Shown piece by piece: positions 7,917 through 15,840 of a stretch of DNA of 31,494 nt. A program made the translations under genes and the position numbers. Under the pieces are notes generated by a model, which saw nothing but the letters and a program-made list of their open reading frames with translations, ran no database searches and was not told the DNA's origin. Origin of the DNA: an uncultured Demequina sp. (lineage in GTDB: Bacteria; Actinomycetota; Actinomycetes; Actinomycetales; Demequinaceae); NCBI GenBank assembly GCA_937925595.1, contig CALALQ010000461.1, positions 1 to 31,494 on the forward strand, written 5' to 3'. How positions within the stretch are numbered: position 1 is the first letter of the stretch; the number at the start of each line of letters is the position of its first letter.

Positions 7917-8414
7917 CTATCCAGCCGCGAGCGAGAAGAGCCAGCTCCCGACCACTAACGCCACCCACATGGCCGGCACGTGAGGCAGCTCAAGCGCACG
8001 ATTGGCTGGCTGGGACCGGATTCGACGCCAGAGCCGCACGAACAGCGTGACGATCTGCTGGATCGCCAGCGAGGCGACGATCCACCACACACCAAGCAGC
8101 GGACTCATCGCGCCGAGCACCAGAGCCGGGTACGGCGCGAGCTTCACGTCTCCCCCGCCCATCACCCCGCGCATGCCGAGGAACAGGTAGAAGCCGAACG
8201 CGGCGAGGGCCGAAAGCCCTCCGCTGAGCCACTGCATCGGCCCGCTGCCGGCCTGCAGGGTGACAACGACGATGGCCGCGATGCCGACCATGACAGTCCA
8301 GACCAGCTTCACGGTGCGCGTCTGGATGTCGCGCACCGCGACCACGAACATCACCGCGATGAAGAAGAAGATCGGCATGGCGTCGGTGTCGATGCCCGCC
8401 TGGGCGAAGTTCAT
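7917..8414 (-). CDS. Prepilin peptidase, A24 type, without methylase domain
   Basis: I take the ATG at 8414, which overlaps the PilC stop as TGATG, rather than a start at 8495; this gives 165 residues. It is an integral membrane protein with about five hydrophobic segments. The two catalytic aspartates of the aspartyl prepilin peptidases are visible: one in VAVRDIQTRTV near residue 28 and one in the GxGD motif MGGGDVKL. The N-terminal N-methyltransferase domain of proteobacterial PilD is absent, as is usual for short A24 peptidases of archaea, Tad systems and many Gram-positives. It should cleave the leader peptides of the four prepilins encoded downstream. Confidence 0.92.
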   Translation of the reverse strand: MNFAQAGIDTDAMPIFFFIAVMFVVAVRDIQTRTVKLVWTVMVGIAAIVVVTLQAGSGPMQWLSGGLSALAAFGFYLFLGMRGVMGGGDVKLAPYPALVLGAMSPLLGVWWIVASLAIQQIVTLFVRLWRRIRSQPANRALELPHVPAMWVALVVGSWLFSLAAG

Positions 8415-9802
8415 CAGGCGAGCGTTCCGACCAGCGTGGGGATGAAGGTGAGGATCGGCGCGACGATCAGCAGCACGACGCCGATGACCGTGCACACCAC
8501 GACACCCTCGGAGATGGGACCGATGCGCTCAGCGAATCGGTTGAGACGCTCCTGCGACTTCCGGTGGAACGTCTCGGCCAGCTCGAGCAGGATCTCGATG
8601 CGTCGCGTCAGCGAGCTGGTGGTCTCCAAGCGGTTGCGGAGGTTCCAGGGGAACATCTCGGTCTTGGCGACGTCGTTGAAGGCAACGACGCCATAGCGCT
8701 GGCGGCCGACGTGCTCTTCGATCCACTGCGCGAGCGCGCGGTTGCCACAGGCGCGACCCGCGGTCTCCAGCGACTCCAGCTCCGACATGCCGACCGACAG
8801 ACCTGCGGCGAGAACGTCGCAGAAGCGTGCGGCCGTCGCCATGCGCATGATGTCGCCGACCAGGGGTGCTCGCAGTGCGTACGCGTCCGTCCTGGCCGCG
8901 ATCAACTCGACGTTCTTGAGGAACAGCTTCCACGCTGCGCCGACCAGCAGCACGATCAAGATGATCGCCAGCAGCACCCACTTCAACCAGTCGCCCACGG
9001 CCATGACGATGACGCTCATCAGCGGCGGCTCCGCACCGATGCCCGAGAACATGTTCGAGGTCATCGGCAGCAGGAACTGCACGGCGGCGAACGTGAACGC
9101 CATCAGGAACAGCAGCATGAAGCCGGGCTTGAACAGCGCGCTCTTGACCTGCGACTTGATGTTGTCGGCCTCGACGATGATGACCGCCGCCTGACGGAGG
9201 TTGCGGTGCATGTCCTTCGGCATCTTGGCGGCGCCGATGAGCTCGCGCACCACAGGCGGGAAGTTGTCGGTCTGCTCGCCAATGGCGTCTCCGAGGGTGA
9301 CGCCGCGCTCCAGAAGCATCGCGATCCGCGCGTAGGCGTGGCCGATGTCGTAGGTCGAGTACTGCTCAGCCAGCGCCGTGATCGAGCGGTGCTCGCTGTC
9401 ACCGGCTTCGAGCATGGCGGCCAGGTCCGTCAGCGTCTCCGCGATCTCGTCGGGACGAGCCCGCTTCGCGTTGACGATCGTCAGCCACGGCTTCTTGTAC
9501 TCGGTGGCCTCGTCGGTGCCGTTGATCCGCTGCGCGGTGGCGTCAGCCTCGGCCTCCTTCGCCTGCCGCTCCTTCTCGGCTTTGCGCAGTGCGCCAGCCG
9601 ACAGGGGCTTGTCCGGCTTCGGCTCGGGCAGCGGCTTGTACGGCAGCTCATCCACCGGCGCCTTGCGGCGCTTCCGATCAGGCTTAGGAGCGCGCTTCTT
9701 CTTGCCGTCAGCCTTGGGTGCGGCGAACGGGGCAGCGCTGGGCGACCACTCCGTGGCCGGCGTGGACTCTTGCTCGGTCTCGAGCGGCAGGATCTGGGTC
9801 AT
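8414..9802 (-). CDS. pilC: PilC/GspF-type inner membrane platform protein, 462 aa
   Basis: The ATG at 9802 has AAGGAAG five bases upstream and is preferred to the in-frame GTG at 9820. The first 110 residues or so are a Lys/Pro/Glu-rich, low-complexity cytoplasmic extension. Two T2SS-F domains follow: the first with LTDLAAMLEAGDS and LRELIGAAK-like helices, then transmembrane helices (FMLLFLMAFTFAAVQFLL and a second near VLLAIILIVLLVGAAW), then the second domain with DVLAAGLSVGMSELESLE and a C-terminal helix VVCTVIGVVLLIVAPIL. In type IV pili this protein couples the ATPases to pilin polymerisation. It lies between the pilT-like and peptidase genes with tight spacing. Confidence 0.92.
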   Translation of the reverse strand: MTQILPLETEQESTPATEWSPSAAPFAAPKADGKKKRAPKPDRKRRKAPVDELPYKPLPEPKPDKPLSAGALRKAEKERQAKEAEADATAQRINGTDEATEYKKPWLTIVNAKRARPDEIAETLTDLAAMLEAGDSEHRSITALAEQYSTYDIGHAYARIAMLLERGVTLGDAIGEQTDNFPPVVRELIGAAKMPKDMHRNLRQAAVIIVEADNIKSQVKSALFKPGFMLLFLMAFTFAAVQFLLPMTSNMFSGIGAEPPLMSVIVMAVGDWLKWVLLAIILIVLLVGAAWKLFLKNVELIAARTDAYALRAPLVGDIMRMATAARFCDVLAAGLSVGMSELESLETAGRACGNRALAQWIEEHVGRQRYGVVAFNDVAKTEMFPWNLRNRLETTSSLTRRIEILLELAETFHRKSQERLNRFAERIGPISEGVVVCTVIGVVLLIVAPILTFIPTLVGTLA

Positions 9803-9816
9803 GGTGACTTCCTTGG

Positions 9817-10929
9817 TCACGCAGCCGGGCGACGGACGCCCACCTGCTGCAACTTGTCGGTGAACGCCTGCTGATCTCGGGCGTTGTTCTGCGCGGTCTG
9901 GAGGGTGATCGCACCCTCCTTGACCAGCCGGGCCAGCGATTCCTCCATCGCGACCATGCCGTCGGCCGTGCCGGTGCCCAGCAGCAGCTGCTGGATGTAC
10001 TTCGTGCTCGCACTGCGGTCGGCCCCGCCGCCTCGCAGCAGCTCGGCCATGGCGGGCGTGTTGAACGCGATCTCCTGAGCGAGCGCCATGCCGCCGCCCT
10101 GCTTCGGGAGCAGCTTCTGCGCCACGATCCCCAGCAGCGACTGGGCCAGCTGGGTGCGGATGAGTCCCTGCTCTTCGGGCGTGAACATCGACACGAACGA
10201 GTCGACCGCCTCGGCGGCCGTGCCTGCGTGCATCGTGCTCACCACGAGGTGACCAGACGCCGCCGCCAGCAGCGCCGCGCGCGCGGTTGCCGCGTTGAGG
10301 ATCTCGCCGACGACGATGATGCGCGGGTGCGATCGCTTCGCGTCCTCCACGCCTTCGGCGAAGGAGTTCACGTGCACCCCGACCTCGCGCTGAACCACCA
10401 GGCTCTTGCCCGCCGGGTAGACGTACTCGATGGGCGATTCCAGCGTGTAGATGCCCGTCGACTGCGTCTGGTTCACCAGGTTCACCTGAGCGGCGATCGT
10501 CGTGGACTTGCCCGAGCCGGTCTGGCCGACGTAGAGCGCGAGGCCCGAGGGGCGACCGATCAGACCCACGACTGATTGCGGCAGGCCGAGGTCGTCCGGC
10601 GTGGGAATGTCTCGTCCGATGATTCGGATCGTCGACGAGAGGCCGCCGTGCTCCTGGCGGATCGCGATACGGCCTCGGTACGCACCACCTTCATCGAACG
10701 AAGCGCCCGCCTGGCCACGCTCGTCCAGCACGCCCGGGCCACCAGGGACGCACTCGTTGATGATCGCCGCGAGCATGTCGCCGCAGTCGGTGGGCAGGTT
10801 GGGCATCGGACGCGTCTGCTTGTCCTTGACGAAGAACGCGCCTCGGTTGGCCGTGAGGTGGAAGTCGCTCGCACCGAACTCGCCGAGCTTGTCGAGAATG
10901 CCTGCCAGGCGCTTGAGTGCATCAGACAT
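9817..10929 (-). CDS. pilT: PilT-like type IV pilus ATPase, 370 aa
   Basis: The ATG at 10929 (SD AGAAGGTGG) overlaps the end of the pilB-like gene by 8 bases. SDFHL near the N-terminus, Walker A GQTGSGKST (about residues 135-143), the PilT-type block SLVVQREVG, the Walker B Glu in IIVVGEIL, and the His-box-like HLVVSTMHAGTAAEAVD are all present. The order matches PilT retraction ATPases. Several normally fixed positions differ: the Asp box reads LESP rather than LEDP, REDPD is replaced by RSHPR, and the Asp after the Walker B Glu is Asn. The protein may therefore be a specialised or weaker motor. It should act with PilC at the membrane. Confidence 0.9.
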   Translation of the reverse strand: MSDALKRLAGILDKLGEFGASDFHLTANRGAFFVKDKQTRPMPNLPTDCGDMLAAIINECVPGGPGVLDERGQAGASFDEGGAYRGRIAIRQEHGGLSSTIRIIGRDIPTPDDLGLPQSVVGLIGRPSGLALYVGQTGSGKSTTIAAQVNLVNQTQSTGIYTLESPIEYVYPAGKSLVVQREVGVHVNSFAEGVEDAKRSHPRIIVVGEILNAATARAALLAAASGHLVVSTMHAGTAAEAVDSFVSMFTPEEQGLIRTQLAQSLLGIVAQKLLPKQGGGMALAQEIAFNTPAMAELLRGGGADRSASTKYIQQLLLGTGTADGMVAMEESLARLVKEGAITLQTAQNNARDQQAFTDKLQQVGVRRPAA

Positions 10930-12304
10930 GCGGAACCACCTTCTGCGCCTCGGCGCGGGTCGTGATGCCCGCATCGACGAGCTCCTGGACGTTGTCGCGG
11001 AACGTGGTCGACGTCATCGCGGCGGCCGCGCTGATCTCCGCGCGAGAGGCGCCGGCCACGAGTGCGTCGGTGAGCGTCTCGGAGTTCTGGGTGACCTCGT
11101 GGATCGGGTAGCGACCCGAGAAGCGGTCGGTGCCCGCGACGAGGCGACGCACGAGGCGCTGGGACACGATGCCGTTGACCGATTCGAGCACGGACAGCGG
11201 AGTGGCGTCAGCCATCTCGATCAGACGCAGGAACGCGCTGACGTTGTTGGTGGCGTGGATCGTGGCGAGCAGGCGGATGCCGCTCTTGGCAATCTCGACG
11301 GCGGCCGTCGCGGTGCGGGTGTCGCGGATCTCGCCGATGAAGAGCACGTTCGGGTCCGAACGCACGAGGTACTTCATCATGTCGCCGAAGCCGGCGCCTT
11401 CGATCTCTTCCTTCACCTCGATCTGGGCGATACCCGAGATCACGCGCTCCACCGGATCCTCCAGGGTGATGAACACGCCGGAGTCCTGCTGGCGCAGGTA
11501 CTTCAGTGAGCTGAGCGCGGTCGTCGACTTGCCCTCACCGGTAGGACCGGCGAACAGCGTCATGCCGCCGGGGATGTCCAGCAGCGCCTTGGTCGCCGCG
11601 AGGTTGGCGTCGGTGAACCCGAGGTCGTCCAGTTCGCGGAGATCTCCGACCTGCGGGAGTCGGAAGACGATCCGCTCACCACCGTCGAACAGCGGCAGGG
11701 CGACCGCTCGGGCGCGGTACGGGTAGCCGTCGATGGGCAGTTCGTAGTTGCCGTCCTCGGGAACGAGGTTGGTGCCCGAGCTCATCTCCGAGTCGGTCTT
11801 GATGAGGTTCACGATCGTCTGCGCCTCGGCACCCGCGTACGTGTGGACCGGCTGCATGATGCCGTCGACGCGCGCTTCGATGCGGAAGCTGCCGTCCAGG
11901 CCCGAGCGAGTCATGTGCACGTCGGAGACGCCGAGCTTGACCAGGTCGCGGAACAGGTCCTTGAAGTCACGCGCCTCGCGGCGAGGGACCAGTTCGCTGA
12001 GCGGCTTGCGCAGTTCCTCGTGCAGTGCGGCCACCGGGCGCACCGACGTCGCCGCCACCACTCGCACGGGCTCGGGCGGCCGCACCGGTTCCGGCTGCCG
12101 CGCGGGGCGAGCCTCGGGCGGCGCGGTCGCGCCCTTCGGCTGAGCACTCCCCCACGCCGGTTCGGTGCCACCGGTGAAGTGCGACGGCGCGGGCTGACGT
12201 GGTGACGCCGTCCGCTGCGCAGGCGGAGTCTGCTGGCCCCGCTGGGGCACTCGATCCTGGAGGTTCAGCGCCCGCTGCGGGGGTCGTGCGTCCTGAGTGC
12301 TCAT
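10922..12304 (-). CDS. pilB: PilB/GspE-family assembly ATPase, 460 aa
   Basis: The ATG at 12304 has CGAGG closely upstream. The first 100 residues are a Pro/Arg/Gln-rich, probably disordered, tail. The ATPase core follows: SDVHM, Walker A GPTGEGKSTT (about residue 252), Asp box ITLEDPVE (about 277), Walker B VLFIGEIRD (about 320) and His box TIHATNNVSAFLRLIEM. All catalytic motifs are intact, unlike in the second ATPase. It lacks the tetracysteine zinc motif and the N-terminal domains common in PilB/GspE, so its architecture is closer to PilT. As the first gene of the operon with intact motifs it is the likely extension motor. The call as PilB rather than a second PilT rests on that. Confidence 0.88.
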   Translation of the reverse strand: MSTQDARPPQRALNLQDRVPQRGQQTPPAQRTASPRQPAPSHFTGGTEPAWGSAQPKGATAPPEARPARQPEPVRPPEPVRVVAATSVRPVAALHEELRKPLSELVPRREARDFKDLFRDLVKLGVSDVHMTRSGLDGSFRIEARVDGIMQPVHTYAGAEAQTIVNLIKTDSEMSSGTNLVPEDGNYELPIDGYPYRARAVALPLFDGGERIVFRLPQVGDLRELDDLGFTDANLAATKALLDIPGGMTLFAGPTGEGKSTTALSSLKYLRQQDSGVFITLEDPVERVISGIAQIEVKEEIEGAGFGDMMKYLVRSDPNVLFIGEIRDTRTATAAVEIAKSGIRLLATIHATNNVSAFLRLIEMADATPLSVLESVNGIVSQRLVRRLVAGTDRFSGRYPIHEVTQNSETLTDALVAGASRAEISAAAAMTSTTFRDNVQELVDAGITTRAEAQKVVPHV

Positions 12305-12379
12305 GAGCCTCGCTCTTCGATGTGAGTGTCTGCTTGGGGGCCGGAACCTGGCCGCTTCACGGTCTGATTCCGGTCTCTA

Positions 12380-12407
12380 AGCATATCGTTTTCGCTCATA
12401 AATGTGC
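12380..12407 (-). promoter_or_regulatory. Dyad promoter motif, site c, upstream of the pilus ATPase operon
   Basis: On the minus strand GCACATTTATGAGC (12407-12394), GAAAACGA and the -10-like TATGCT (12385-12380) lie 76 bases before the pilB-like start. The core is a near-perfect dyad GC-w-CAT-ww-ATG-w-GC. The plus-strand operon starting at 12600 diverges from here and could share it. Confidence 0.6.
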
Positions 12408-12599
12408 CTGTTTCGCGCTTGTGCGCATCTTTTCGAGCAAATACTGAGGGGTCGTGCGCGCCTCGCCGGCACGCGCTGGATCCTGTTGCTGCGTCGTAGC
12501 CGCAGCCGGGTTCTTTCGCGAGGAGTCCACCTCCTCGCCTGCCGCCCGCGACGTGGGATACCCGTCTTGGCGGCACTGACTTTCGACCCGAGGAGTGTC
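12408..12599 (+). other. Leader region of the first plus-strand operon, with hairpin
   Basis: This non-coding stretch precedes the gene at 12600. It contains an 8-base-pair hairpin, GCGAGGAG (12518-12525) with CTCCTCGC (12531-12538), loop TCCAC. Anti-SD-like CCTCC bases lie in its 3' arm. A strong SD (GAGGAG) directly precedes the ATG at 12600. No clear -35/-10 pair was found on this strand. Confidence 0.4.
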
Positions 12600-12977
12600 A
12601 TGTTCACGTCCATCTACGAGCCGCCCGAGGCCGAGGTTGCGCGTCTGGCCGCCGCGCCCGAAGGCTCCACCAGCCACGAGCTGTCGAAGCTGCCGGTCAA
12701 CATCGAAGGCTGGCTCGAGGGCCGCATCATCGAACTGCCCCACATCAAGCCCGGCCCCGACTACACGATCGTGGTCATCCCCTTCGACCGCTACGACGAG
12801 AAGCCCGAGACCTCGATGCCGTACCGGCGTCACCGTGGCACCTGGCGCTGCATGATCGTCGCCTCCAATCACCCCTCGTACTCGGTGGGTGGTACGAAGC
12901 TCGCGATCTCCGAGGCGGAACTGGTGCGGGGCACCCTCCGCACGATCGAGGTTCCCGTGCTCGAGGTGACCGAGTGA
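12600..12977 (+). CDS. Hypothetical protein, 125 aa
   Basis: The ATG at 12600 follows GAGGAG with five-base spacing, so the upstream in-frame extension is rejected. The protein is soluble, with segments SHELSKLPVNIEGWLEGR, TIVVIPFDRYDE and a C-terminal LRTIEVPVLEVTE. I recognise no family. It is the first of six tightly overlapping genes ending at 14174; its stop overlaps the next start as GTGA. Confidence 0.85.
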   Translation: MFTSIYEPPEAEVARLAAAPEGSTSHELSKLPVNIEGWLEGRIIELPHIKPGPDYTIVVIPFDRYDEKPETSMPYRRHRGTWRCMIVASNHPSYSVGGTKLAISEAELVRGTLRTIEVPVLEVTE

Positions 12978-13342
12978 CCGCGCCGAGCGAGCTCGCGCTC
13001 CCGACCACCGCTGACATCGACGTGACGGCTGCGTGGGAGTCGATCGCCAAGACCCTCGCCCGGGTCGCCGGCCATGTCGAGGCCGGACGCCCCGTCTGGT
13101 GGCGACGCGCGGACTTCCGCGGCGTGCACGCCGACGTCGTTCCGAAGTGGCACGTGTTCACCGGCCGCCGACGCGTCGGCGACTGGGACTTCCGGTGGTC
13201 GGCGCTGTGCGGCTACGAGAACCAGTACTCCGACCTGCTCGGCGACGGCCGTCGCATCAAGGTCACCGCCCCGAAGAAGATCGAGCGCTGCGCCAAGTGC
13301 GACCAGGCGCTGACCCAGATCAGAGAGAAGGCTGCAGCATGA
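12974..13342 (+). CDS. Hypothetical protein with CxxC motif, 122 aa
   Basis: The GTG at 12974 overlaps the previous stop. The middle of the protein has a basic Trp-rich patch (PVWWRRADFRGVH, WHVFTGRRR) and WSALCGYENQY. The C-terminus has IERCAKCDQAL. The spaced Cys and CxxC could bind zinc in a ribbon-like fold, but only three cysteines are visible. It ends in an ATGA overlap with the next gene. Function unknown; a nucleic-acid-binding role would be a guess. Confidence 0.82.
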   Translation: MTAPSELALPTTADIDVTAAWESIAKTLARVAGHVEAGRPVWWRRADFRGVHADVVPKWHVFTGRRRVGDWDFRWSALCGYENQYSDLLGDGRRIKVTAPKKIERCAKCDQALTQIREKAAA

Positions 13343-13575
13343 CCAACAGCACGACGCCCGCCGACCGCCCCACGGTGCGGATCACGATCGACAACCAAGA
13401 CCGGTTCGACGAGCCGGACCGCCCCTGGGCCGCTTCGGCGGAGATCATCACGGACGCCGGATCTGAGGACTCCGACGCGGCATTCGGCGCGACACCCGAG
13501 GAAGCCCTGACCAACCTCATCTCCGAGTTCGGTCTCGATCGACACTGGAAGAGCGGTGACTCTAGTGGCGAGTGA
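13339..13575 (+). CDS. Small acidic hypothetical protein, 78 aa
   Basis: The ATG at 13339 overlaps the preceding stop (ATGA), so translation is probably coupled. The protein begins MTNSTTPADRPTVRITIDNQ and has a beta-strand-like start, a helix TPEEALTNLISEFGLD, and an Asp/Glu-rich composition. The pattern resembles small single-domain proteins with a strand-strand-helix plan (HicB-like at most), but I cannot assign a family. Confidence 0.75.
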   Translation: MTNSTTPADRPTVRITIDNQDRFDEPDRPWAASAEIITDAGSEDSDAAFGATPEEALTNLISEFGLDRHWKSGDSSGE

Positions 13576-13777
13576 TCAGACCGCGCTGCCGACCGCTGGC
13601 CAGTGGGCGCGTGACCTCGCCGAGTCGTACGACGCGATCGCCGCCCGCGCCGAGGGCCACGAGCAGCACCTCACTGCGTCACTGAACCGCAGCGAAGCCG
13701 CGAAGTACCACCGCATCGCAGCCGACATGGATGCCGCCTTCCCAGGTGGCGCCCGCCCCGCAGGGGTGACCGCATGA
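13556..13777 (+). CDS. Small helical hypothetical protein, 73 aa
   Basis: The start is GTG at 13556 with GAAGAG a few bases upstream; a second in-frame GTG at 13565 is possible. It overlaps the preceding gene by 20 bases. The protein is mostly helical (QWARDLAESYDAIAARAEGH, RSEAAKYHRIAADMDAAF) and could be a small coiled-coil or helical-hairpin protein. Its stop overlaps the next start. Confidence 0.7.
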   Translation: MTLVASDQTALPTAGQWARDLAESYDAIAARAEGHEQHLTASLNRSEAAKYHRIAADMDAAFPGGARPAGVTA

Positions 13778-13962
13778 GGCGATGGCTCTACTTCCAGCGC
13801 CTCGCCTTCGGCGCGTCCTCGCATCGACTCCTCGTCGCGCTCGGCTACGGCCACGAGTGCGTTGTCGACGACCCGGCAGACCCCGACTACCCCGGCTTCA
13901 CCGCCGGCATCTGCCGGAAGCGCGGCATCCACCGCGGTGTGAGAGAGGAGGCGAGCAGATGA
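13774..13962 (+). CDS. Small basic cysteine-containing protein, 62 aa
   Basis: The ATG at 13774 overlaps the preceding stop as ATGA. The protein MRRWLYFQRLAFGASSH is basic at both ends and has two cysteines, in HECVVD and GICRKRGIHRG, with nearby histidines that could bind a metal. Its stop overlaps the next start. Family not recognised. Confidence 0.7.
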   Translation: MRRWLYFQRLAFGASSHRLLVALGYGHECVVDDPADPDYPGFTAGICRKRGIHRGVREEASR

Positions 13963-14174
13963 GCATGACGGCATCCCTGGGCGCGATCATGGCCGACCAT
14001 GACCGAGGTCCCGAGTACGCCCTCGTCGAGTGCATCGGTGATGACTTCACCTGCACGGCGACCGAGCGCGTCGAAGGCTCCGCGTGGCTGCCGGACTCGG
14101 TGATCGTGGAGATCCTCGAAGATCGCGGGTGGTCTGTGGGTCCAACCCTCTGCCCAGCGCACCGCATCTCCTGA
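13959..14174 (+). CDS. Small acidic protein with three cysteines, 71 aa
   Basis: The start is the ATG at 13959 (GAGGAGG-like sequence just upstream), overlapping the previous stop; a second ATG lies two codons later. The cysteines occur in LVECIGDDFTCTATE and TLCPAHRIS. The sequence is that of a compact zinc-binding or disulfide domain, unassigned. It is the last gene of this operon, followed by a strong terminator. Confidence 0.72.
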   Translation: MSMTASLGAIMADHDRGPEYALVECIGDDFTCTATERVEGSAWLPDSVIVEILEDRGWSVGPTLCPAHRIS

Positions 14175-14238
14175 CGGCTGTCGAACCATCCCCCAGCAGT
14201 CGGGGTTCGGGAGGGGTGGCGCCAGTGCAGGCACAAGA

Positions 14239-14286
14239 AGAGAGGCCGGGTGAGCGAACGCTGATGCGTGCTCACCCGGCCTCTCT
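14239..14286. terminator. Strong bidirectional terminator
   Basis: A perfect 17-base-pair stem (14239-14255 with 14270-14286, core AGGCCGGGTGAGC) and a 14-base loop separate the plus-strand operon from the convergent ssb gene. Confidence 0.92.
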
Positions 14287-14332
14287 GTTTCCGGATGGGG
14301 GGATCCGGGTCTTCCGGGGGGAAGTCTGTGGA

Positions 14333-14833
14333 TCAGAACGGTGTGTCGTCGTACTGACCGGGAGTGGGAGTCGCCCACGCGTCACCGGGTGCACCGGGAA
14401 CGGCCGCGGCCCACTCGTGGGTGCCCTGAGCGGCGGCAGGAGCTGCAGCGCCGCCGTCACGCGACTGGGAAGCGGCACGCGTGACCTGAGCGGTGGCGTA
14501 ACGCAGCGAGGGGCCGATGTCGTCGATCTCCAGCTCGATCGCGGTGCGGTTGTTGCCCTCGTTGTCCTGGTACGAACGCTGCTTGAGGCGGCCGGTGGCG
14601 ACCACGCGCATGCCCTTGGTGAGCGAGCCGGCGACGTGCTCGGCGAACTCGCGCCACACCGACGCGCGGAGGAACAGTGCCTCGCCGTCCTTCCACTCAT
14701 TGGCCTGACGGTCGAAGTTGCGCGGCGTCGACGCGATCGTGAAGTTCGCGACCGGGAGACCGTTCTGCGTGTATCGAAGCTCGGGGTCTGCGGTGAGGTT
14801 GCCCACCACGGTGATGACGGTTTCGCCGGCCAT
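14333..14833 (-). CDS. ssb: Single-stranded DNA-binding protein with canonical acidic tip, 166 aa
   Basis: The ATG at 14833 has AAAGGG upstream; a longer frame to 14929 lacks SD support. Residues 1-110 or so are an SSB OB-fold: [19 protein letters not shown], then [15 protein letters not shown] and [17 protein letters not shown], all typical of actinobacterial SSB. A Gly/Ala/Pro-rich linker ends in the tip DDTPF, which in SSB proteins recruits repair and replication partners. A plasmid-encoded SSB commonly protects single-stranded DNA during transfer or replication. It is transcribed from the divergent region containing dyad site d. Confidence 0.96.
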   Translation of the reverse strand: MAGETVITVVGNLTADPELRYTQNGLPVANFTIASTPRNFDRQANEWKDGEALFLRASVWREFAEHVAGSLTKGMRVVATGRLKQRSYQDNEGNNRTAIELEIDDIGPSLRYATAQVTRAASQSRDGGAAAPAAAQGTHEWAAAVPGAPGDAWATPTPGQYDDTPF

Positions 14834-14972
14834 TTCGTGCCCTTTCCGGGGATTCAGGGCGGCACCGCCGCCTCGGGGATGTGGCGCGTCGTCCGCAGCC
14901 ACCGTGATTCCGAGAGAGCTGTGAGCCACCCGGCATCCGCCAACAGACTACATCAGTCAAAACACCAAGACT

Positions 14973-14986
14973 GCACATTTACGAGC
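14973..14986. promoter_or_regulatory. Dyad motif, site d, between ssb and a divergent operon
   Basis: The plus strand reads GCACATTTACGAGC, 13 of 14 positions as in site c. A well-placed -10 hexamer is not clear in either direction, so which gene it controls is uncertain. The ssb start is 140 bases away on the minus strand. Confidence 0.45.
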
Positions 14987-15191
14987 ATTCTCAATCCGAA
15001 CGCGCCGCGTTGCCTCCCTGTTCTGCTCGAAACGAGAGATGCCTCTGCTCGCCAACAAGGGGCCGGTTCCTGTACCAATCCCCACCACCTCACTCCGAAG
15101 GCAACTCGCGGGCGAAGACCGCGAGGCGGCAGCCCCAGCGCGGAGCGCACACCACACCGGTGACGCTCTCGTGAGCCTGGTGTCTCCTCTT

Positions 15192-15245
15192 CCGGATGCG
15201 CTCGAGCTGAGCTCGCGATCCGGGTACTGCGCGACAGGGTCGCGC
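15192..15245 (+). other. Two adjacent leader hairpins
   Basis: CCGGAT (15192-15197) pairs with ATCCGG (15218-15223), and GCGCGAC (15229-15235) pairs with GTCGCGC (15239-15245) around a three-base loop AGG. They lie about 90 bases before the likely start at 15332 and are probably in the mRNA leader. Confidence 0.4.
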
Positions 15246-15331
15246 CGGAACACCTGCTGAAAGTCCAACCTCTTCCACTCCCGTGAATCGGTGAGGCGGT
15301 GGCAGCACGGTGCCAGCCGCAGAGACGACCC

Positions 15332-15796
15332 ATGTTCTCGACCCGAAAGCGAATCGACATGCGTTCATCCCGCACAACCTCCGAAGCGCAGCTGCGCACC
15401 GCCACCAACGACGCCCGTCGGTGGCTCAATTCCTTCTGGGGACGACTGCTCGTTCCCGCCCGCACCCGTGAGCAGCTGACGCTTATCGCCGATCGGGCAC
15501 ACAGCGTCCTGATGGACAACCGCGGATCCGCGACCGACGTCGTGGCTCGTGGCTCCCGCCCCTCATCGCGGTCCTACCCGCCGATCGGTCCTCGCCCCCT
15601 CACCGAGGGCGCCGCTGCCCGTCTGGGCTCCGACATCCGCTTCGCGATCCATGACCCGCGCATCGCCCCTGGTGCCCGCTGCAAGGTCCTCCAGATCGAC
15701 AAGACGCCCACCGAAAGCGGTCGCCGCACCGCACTCGTTCGGTTCCCGGGTGACCTGATCGCCCGGCTCTGCGTCGAAGACCTCGTGACCGTCTGA
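15332..15796 (+). CDS. Hypothetical protein, 154 aa (start uncertain)
   Basis: The start is either the ATG at 15332 or the in-frame ATG at 15359; neither has a strong SD. The protein begins MFSTRKRIDMRSS and has a helical N-terminal half (LRTATNDARRWLNSFWGRLL, REQLTLIADRAHSVL). The C-terminal half is beta-rich, with ARCKVLQIDKTP and ALVRFPGDLIARLCVEDLVTV. No family recognised. It is the first gene of the plus-strand block that leads to the second SSB. Confidence 0.75.
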   Translation: MFSTRKRIDMRSSRTTSEAQLRTATNDARRWLNSFWGRLLVPARTREQLTLIADRAHSVLMDNRGSATDVVARGSRPSSRSYPPIGPRPLTEGAAARLGSDIRFAIHDPRIAPGARCKVLQIDKTPTESGRRTALVRFPGDLIARLCVEDLVTV

Positions 15797-15840
15797 TCCC
15801 GATCACCACCCGCACTCTCTCGCCCAGGAAGGGGCTGACC

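Larger units (their letters stand above)
14834..15331. other. Divergent intergenic region of about 500 bases
   Basis: No convincing gene was found. It contains dyad site d (14973-14986), a second small palindrome CTCGAAACGAG near 15027, and two consecutive hairpins at 15192-15245 just before the plus-strand gene. The short frames on both strands here lack SD sequences and family signatures. Confidence 0.6.

Noticed and set aside
8412..8495. Upstream extension of the prepilin peptidase to 8495
   Set aside because: The extension is His/Arg-rich, overlaps the conserved end of pilC and lacks an SD. The ATG at 8414 gives the usual TGATG overlap and a normal A24 start.
1910..12304. Tad-type (Flp) pilus
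   Set aside because: Platform, ATPases and pilin sizes match the type IVa/GspF plan better. No TadB/TadC pair, CpaE or Flp-type short pilin was seen.
12402..12600. N-terminal extension of the gene at 12600 (191 codons in total)
   Set aside because: The extension is Arg/Leu-rich, crosses the promoter region and hairpin, and the ATG at 12600 has the strong SD.
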